Origin: a bacterium
GTDB lineage: Bacteria > Acidobacteriota > Polarisedimenticolia > Polarisedimenticolales > Polarisedimenticolaceae
Reading direction: 5' to 3'
Length of the DNA stretch: 64,000 nucleotides
NCBI GenBank assembly: GCA_024226515.1
Contig: JAAELQ010000232.1
Span: forward strand, 29,987-93,986
The notes below the pieces were generated by a model. That model worked only from the letters and a program-made list of their open reading frames with translations, ran no database searches and had not been told where the DNA came from. Both the position numbers and the translations under genes were made by a program. Below, piece by piece: positions 53,655-64,000 of this stretch (the stretch's first letter is position 1; each line of letters starts with the position of its first letter).

Positions 53655-54620
53655 ATGGAGCCGCGCCGACTGCGGATCGTCGCGTTCGCCATCGGGCCGT
53701 CGGCGCCGCTGAACGCGCTCGCCGACACGGCGCACGACATCGTCGGCGTGGTCGAGAGCCGGTCCCGGCACAGGGCAACGCTCGATCGCCGGCATCCGTT
53801 GCGCCGCGTCGTTCGTGGACTGCGCGGAAACGCGCGGCGAGAGAGCCTGCTCGCCGCGTGGGCCAAGGAGCGCGGGGTTCCGTTCTATTCGATGACGCAC
53901 AGCCGCGACCCGCAGCTGGCGGCACGCGTCGCCGATTGGCGGCCCGACCTGATCGTCGCCTGCGGGATGCAGCAACTTCTACGTCGCGCGGTCTACGAGC
54001 TCGCCCCACTGGGCGCGCTCAACGTGCACCCGTCGCTGCTCCCTCGTTATCGCGGGCCGAACCCGTACTTCTGGCAGTACCTCGACATGGATCTCGAGGG
54101 TGGCGTGACGATCCACTTCATCGACGAGGGCGCCGACACGGGGGACATCGTGGAACAGGAGAGCTTCTCGATGGCGCCCGGACTTCCGTGGTCCGAGACG
54201 GTGCGGCTGTCGATGGGCGAGCTTGCCCCGAGACTACTGCTGCGTGCCGTGGACGCGATCGCGCGCGGCGCGGCGAGTCGGAGACCGCAGCCCGAGCAGA
54301 GCCCCACGCCGCCCGCCCGCCGCGTGAAGCCCATCGAGTACCGGCGACTGGTGGATTGGGAGCGCTGGCCCATCGAGCGCGTCTGGCACTTCCTGAAGGG
54401 AACCGAGCCCTGGCAGCACGCCATGCCGGCCCCGCCCGGCTGGCGCAGGGGGCACCGCTGGAGCGTGGGGCCGGTCGTCCACGGCGATCCCGGCGGCGCC
54501 CGGCCGGGAGAGGTCGCCCGGGACCGCGAGGGCTGGTATCTGGCCCACCGTGACGGTCGCATCCGTTTGACTCTGCACCTGTCCTGGAGAAGCTGGCTGC
54601 GCGCGCGCTTCCCCCGGTGA
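53655..54620 (+). CDS. Formyltransferase family protein (Fmt-like)
   Basis: 321 residues. The formyl transferase N-terminal fold is clear: LNVHPSLLPRYRGPNPYFW and IHFIDEGADTGDIV. The catalytic triad N123, H125 and D161 has the same spacing (+2, +36) as N106/H108/D144 of E. coli Fmt. Uses 10-formyl-THF to formylate an amino group. The N-terminal 90 residues and the C-terminal part (YRRLVDWERWPIERVWHFLKG) are not clearly those of a standard Met-tRNA formyltransferase, so the substrate could be an amino sugar instead. Two bases after bcp. Confidence 0.8.
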   Translation: MEPRRLRIVAFAIGPSAPLNALADTAHDIVGVVESRSRHRATLDRRHPLRRVVRGLRGNARRESLLAAWAKERGVPFYSMTHSRDPQLAARVADWRPDLIVACGMQQLLRRAVYELAPLGALNVHPSLLPRYRGPNPYFWQYLDMDLEGGVTIHFIDEGADTGDIVEQESFSMAPGLPWSETVRLSMGELAPRLLLRAVDAIARGAASRRPQPEQSPTPPARRVKPIEYRRLVDWERWPIERVWHFLKGTEPWQHAMPAPPGWRRGHRWSVGPVVHGDPGGARPGEVARDREGWYLAHRDGRIRLTLHLSWRSWLRARFPR

Positions 54621-54766
54621 TGCCGCCGGGCTCCCCCCCCTCGGGGCCGGGATTTTCCGGGCAGTAACGCTTTTCCCCCAAAAACGCGGGAAACCTTCAC
54701 GTATTTCAATTATTGGAACTCTGCTGATTGCAGTGGCCCGGGTCGCGGCCTGGTGGTACAAGAATA

Positions 54767-61609
<6,843 letters not shown>

Positions 61610-61630
61610 CCGGGACGTCGTGGGTCTCGG

Positions 61631-62197
61631 CTACGCTGCGCCCCCGAGATCCTCGCGCAGCCAGGCTCGCGCCCGCATCCAGTCGCGCTGAACCGTGCGC
61701 AGCGAGGTTTCCAGGGCGTCGGCCGTCTCCTGCTCGCTGAGCCCGGCGAAGTAGCGGCATTCGACGACGCGCACCAGGCGAGAATCGCGCTTCGCCAGTC
61801 GGTCGAGCGCGCGGTCCAGCGCGAGCAGCCGCTCCACCTGCTTCATCTCGGCGACGCGCTCCTCGTCCAGCGTCACCGGCCGCTCGCCGCCGCCGCGCTT
61901 GGCGGCGGCGTGTTTGCGCGCGCTGGAGATCACGATCTGCCGCATGGCGCACGCGCAGACCGACAGGAAGTGCTGCCGATCCTCCCAGTCGGCCCGCGAC
62001 TGGTCGACCATGCGCAGCCAGGCCTCGTGGACCAGGCCGGTCGTGTTCAGGGTGTGGCCCAGGCCCCCGCGGCGGATATGCGCGCGGGCGATGCGGCGCA
62101 GGTCACCGTAGACGATCGGAACCAGTCGATCGAAGGCGTTGCGGTCGCCGCCGCGAAACGCGATCAGCAACCTCGTCACTTCTCCGGTGTCCTTCAC
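61631..62197 (-). CDS. ECF-type RNA polymerase sigma factor (TIGR02999-like)
   Basis: 188 residues from the GTG at 62197, the usual length of this subgroup; an ATG at 62230 would add 11. Region 2 begins EVTRLLIAFRGGDRNAFDRLVPIVYGDLRRIA, with TLNTTGLVHEAWLR; region 4 has YFAGLSEQETADALETSLRTVQRDWMRARAWL. This subgroup is abundant in Acidobacteria and Planctomycetes. No anti-sigma gene is adjacent. It is convergent with the M36 protease, 21 bp from its stop. Confidence 0.9.
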   Translation of the reverse strand: MKDTGEVTRLLIAFRGGDRNAFDRLVPIVYGDLRRIARAHIRRGGLGHTLNTTGLVHEAWLRMVDQSRADWEDRQHFLSVCACAMRQIVISSARKHAAAKRGGGERPVTLDEERVAEMKQVERLLALDRALDRLAKRDSRLVRVVECRYFAGLSEQETADALETSLRTVQRDWMRARAWLREDLGGAA

Positions 62198-62237
62198 CCG
62201 ACCATCGTACCCCAGGGCGACGCCCGGCACTCGGGGG

Positions 62238-62261
62238 GGAGACGTGGCAAGATAGACGTCT
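62238..62261. promoter_or_regulatory. Inverted repeat before the DUF4136 gene
   Basis: GAGACGT and ACGTCTC, perfect 7-bp arms 10 bp apart, in the 80-bp gap between the divergent sigma factor and DUF4136 genes, ending 16 bp before the ATG. Possible operator for either gene. Confidence 0.3.
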
Positions 62262-62277
62262 CACCCTGGAGGAAACG

Positions 62278-62784
62278 ATGCGGTTGCGTCCCTGGTTCTG
62301 GATCGGCTTGCTGCTAGCGACGCCGCCTGCACTTGCCGGCGGTGTCGATGTGCTCCACGACTCGAACGTCGACTTCGGCCACTACCGCACTTACTCGTGG
62401 GGCAAGGGCGTCCCGGCGGCCAAACCCGAGAACCAGCAGCTGCTCGAGCAGCTCATCGAGGCCCAACTCGAGGCGAAGGGTCTGACGCGGGTGGAGAGCG
62501 CAGGTGACCTGTCCGTCGTGACGCGAGTCATGGCGCAGGCCGAGGTGGGCAGCACCGGCACCTACCACTACTCGCACAACTGGGACGCCGGGTTGATCCG
62601 AGCGGACCTGAGCACCGTCAACGTGGGCACGCTGATGGTGGATCTGATCGACAGGCCGTCCGGCGAGCCCGTGTGGCGCGGCACCGTCAGGAAGGTGTTC
62701 AGCGAGCACCCCAACCCGCAAAAGGTCCGGAGCAAGGTCGAGCGCTCAGTCAAGAAGATGTTCCGCGACTACCCGCCGCGGTAA
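62278..62784 (+). CDS. DUF4136 envelope protein
   Basis: 168 residues. Signal peptide MRLRPWFWIGLLLATPPALA. DUF4136 features: VDFGHYRTYSWGKG near the N-terminus, LIEAQLEAKGLTRVESAGDLSVV and the terminal GTLMVDLIDRPSGEPVWRGTVRKVF. Function of the family is unknown; usually periplasmic or lipid-anchored, but no lipobox Cys is present here. GGAGG ribosome site at ideal spacing. Confidence 0.85.
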   Translation: MRLRPWFWIGLLLATPPALAGGVDVLHDSNVDFGHYRTYSWGKGVPAAKPENQQLLEQLIEAQLEAKGLTRVESAGDLSVVTRVMAQAEVGSTGTYHYSHNWDAGLIRADLSTVNVGTLMVDLIDRPSGEPVWRGTVRKVFSEHPNPQKVRSKVERSVKKMFRDYPPR

Positions 62785-62802
62785 CAGGCATCCGGCCGCG
62801 GA

Positions 62803-63522
62803 TCAGTCGATGATGTACAGCGTCTCGATGTCGTTCGAGTGCAACTGGAACGAGTACGTGCCGCCCGTCTGGTGCTTCTCGAACGTCAGCAGGCTGCCGT
62901 CCTTCTCGGCCAGGTAGCCCTTGGTCTCGACGCCGTCGGTGCCGATCACGCGCACGACCCTGCCGACGTACGATCCCGCGTCGGCCACTCGGATCGGCTT
63001 GGTCCCGATCGGCATGCGGGCGAACGCGTAGCTGTCGACCGCGTCGGGCTTCGGCTCGGTCTGGGGCTTCGTCGAGAAGGACAGAGTCGTCGGGGTCTTG
63101 CGCTCGAGCGGGTTCTCGTCCGCCTCGGCCACGACGTCGCCGCCGCCGGTTTCATCGACGGGCTGGATGTTCGGGATCGCCGGCGCAGAGTCGTCCACGT
63201 CCTGCTGGAACTGCATCGTGGCTTGCTGCTCGGAGAAGTTCTCCATCTCGGCAGCCATCTCCATCGCGGCCATGCCGCCCACGGCCGCGAACGTCATGAA
63301 GACCATTCCGATGAGTGCGATCGAGCTTCCGACCGAGACGAGGAACGGGACCTTCGCCTCGCGCCAGTGCTTGACCGCGAAGATGATCGCGCTGATCGGC
63401 GAGAACAGGAACACGCAGATGCCCCACGCGGGGTGCTTCTTGAAAGCGACGACGGTCAGCCAGACGAAAGCGACGAAGCTGACCAGACTGATCAATGGAA
63501 TCAGGATGCCCAACACCTGCAT
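62803..63522 (-). CDS. Membrane protein with C-terminal beta domain, unknown
   Basis: 239 residues. Three membrane segments in the first 90 (LGILIPLISLVSFVAFVWLT, WGICVFLFSPISAIIFAV, FLVSVGSSIALIGMVFMTF), an acidic linker and a C-terminal beta-rich region at about 170-239 (YVGRVVRVIGTDGVETKGYLA, LLTFEKHQTGGTYSFQLHSNDI) resembling a small SH3-like or carbon-storage-like barrel. No family assigned. Confidence 0.6.
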   Translation of the reverse strand: MQVLGILIPLISLVSFVAFVWLTVVAFKKHPAWGICVFLFSPISAIIFAVKHWREAKVPFLVSVGSSIALIGMVFMTFAAVGGMAAMEMAAEMENFSEQQATMQFQQDVDDSAPAIPNIQPVDETGGGDVVAEADENPLERKTPTTLSFSTKPQTEPKPDAVDSYAFARMPIGTKPIRVADAGSYVGRVVRVIGTDGVETKGYLAEKDGSLLTFEKHQTGGTYSFQLHSNDIETLYIID

Positions 63523-63630
63523 TGTTCTTCAACCTCGATGAGACGGGAGCCCCGGACGGTATCCCCTTTACGGCAAAGTTAGATCTCGGCGGGGCATTTG
63601 CAACGCGCAGGAAGGGGCACTGCCGATTAC

Positions 63631-63648
63631 GTTTTCGAGGTCGAAAAC
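63631..63648. repeat. 8-bp inverted repeat
   Basis: GTTTTCGA and TCGAAAAC separated by GG. It directly follows the strong terminator stem on the minus strand and supplies its T-run; possibly part of the terminator. Confidence 0.5.
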
Positions 63649-63651
63649 GGG

Positions 63652-63691
63652 AGGGCCCCGGTGGCGATTGCGGCTCGCCGACCGGGGCCCT
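63652..63691 (-). terminator. Rho-independent terminator for the small secreted peptide gene
   Basis: AGGGCCCCGGT (63652-63662) pairs perfectly with ACCGGGGCCCT (63681-63691); the loop adds GGCGA/TCGCC pairing. Read on the minus strand, the stem is followed by CCCGTTTTCG. It lies 45 bp after the peptide gene stop. Confidence 0.7.
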
Positions 63692-63736
63692 GAAAAGACC
63701 GGAGGGAATCGTGGCGACCCGCAGGTCGCAGTACGG

Positions 63737-63895
63737 CTATTTGTGCTGGCTCAGCGGCGGCTGCGGGGTGATGGTCGCGATCCCGTCGAAGAGGACTCCG
63801 TAGAAATCCTGCGGGTAGATGACCATGGGCGCCGCGGAGGCGACCCCGCCAACGAGCAGTAGAGCGATGAGTGCCGCGCAGATTCTCCGATGCAT
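63737..63895 (-). CDS. Small secreted peptide, unknown
   Basis: 52 residues from the ATG at 63895, which has AGGG 7-8 bp upstream; an in-frame ATG at 63952 is less likely. MHRRICAALIALLLVGGVASA is a textbook signal peptide, leaving a mature peptide of about 31 residues (APMVIYPQDFYGVLFDG then IATITPQPPLSQHK). A terminator follows, which supports a real transcript. Function unknown. Confidence 0.55.
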   Translation of the reverse strand: MHRRICAALIALLLVGGVASAAPMVIYPQDFYGVLFDGIATITPQPPLSQHK

Positions 63896-64000
63896 GATGA
63901 TCCCTGTTGGTTTAACCCGGATTTCCCAGATGCCCGATGCGTTTCTATGCATTGGATACCGCTTTGAGCCTGTAGAATAGGGCGGATTCGGTTCCTCGAC

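Noticed and set aside
54621..54766. Possible promoter/terminator in the AT-richer gap before the M36 protease
   Set aside because: The patch is AT-rich relative to its surroundings but no -35/-10 pair with 15-19 bp spacing and no clean stem with T-run could be found.
63952..63978. TTGGAT and TAGAAT near the right edge as a promoter
   Set aside because: Spacing is only 15 bp and the downstream gene is outside the window, so it cannot be supported.

Overview
The window is high-GC bacterial DNA (roughly 65-70% GC over most of its length, falling to about 53-58% in sampled lines of 33.0-37.7 kb). The gene content fits an Acidobacteriota-like organism: a VWFA-related protein of the type named after Acidobacteria, an ECF sigma factor of the TIGR02999 type, large secreted proteases with thrombospondin type 3 (TSP3) calcium-binding repeats, and RAYT/REP elements. 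No rRNA, tRNA or CRISPR array was seen. Lineage is an inference from gene families, not a measured placement.

Layout. 0-5.8 kb: two head-to-head nuclease-helicase fusions, a UvrD-type helicase carrying a DEDDh exonuclease (minus) and a TM0106-type RecB-like nuclease/RNase H-like/SF1 helicase (plus). 5.8-13.2 kb: a BNR/sortilin-type propeller lipoprotein and a subtilase, both secreted. 13.2-17.2 kb: trpS, an S41 peptidase translationally coupled to a DUF4003-like protein, and a glutathione transferase. 17.2-21.5 kb: a membrane sensor-like protein, a GT-C glycosyltransferase with a TPR tail, and an EamA transporter with a His-rich tail. 21.5-26 kb: a solo REP/MITE-like hairpin, a VWFA-type protein with a partner made of DUF4177-like repeats, ferritin and a secreted propeller-like protein.

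26-37.8 kb is the accessory core: an XRE-TPR regulator, a 2126-residue RHS polymorphic toxin candidate with a tip region of lower GC, then an array of candidate immunity genes (two paralogues of an unrecognised family and a SUKH/SMI1-KNR4 gene) separated by a RAYT transposase and its REP palindromes. 37.8-40.5 kb: an operon of a membrane protein, a TPR-membrane protein and a TPR-AAA ATPase. 40.5-48.4 kb: M1 aminopeptidase, nitrobindin-like protein, membrane proteins, AI-2E transporter, tandem DUF3467 protein and a four-S1-domain protein. 48.5-54.6 kb: cytochrome P450, a carboxypeptidase-regulatory-repeat protein, Bcp peroxiredoxin and a formyltransferase. 54.7-61.6 kb: a giant fungalysin-type M36 protease with about 27 TSP3-like repeats. 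61.6-64 kb: ECF sigma factor, DUF4136 protein, a membrane protein and a tiny secreted peptide with a good terminator.

Themes. Four large secreted proteins (5846, 8704, 42759 minus, 54767) share one Cys-containing FN3-like module, usually at the extreme C-terminus and often after a TSP3-like Asp-rich linker, which suggests a common surface or secretion role. The RHS/immunity/RAYT segment is the most dynamic part and the best candidate for a little-described system.
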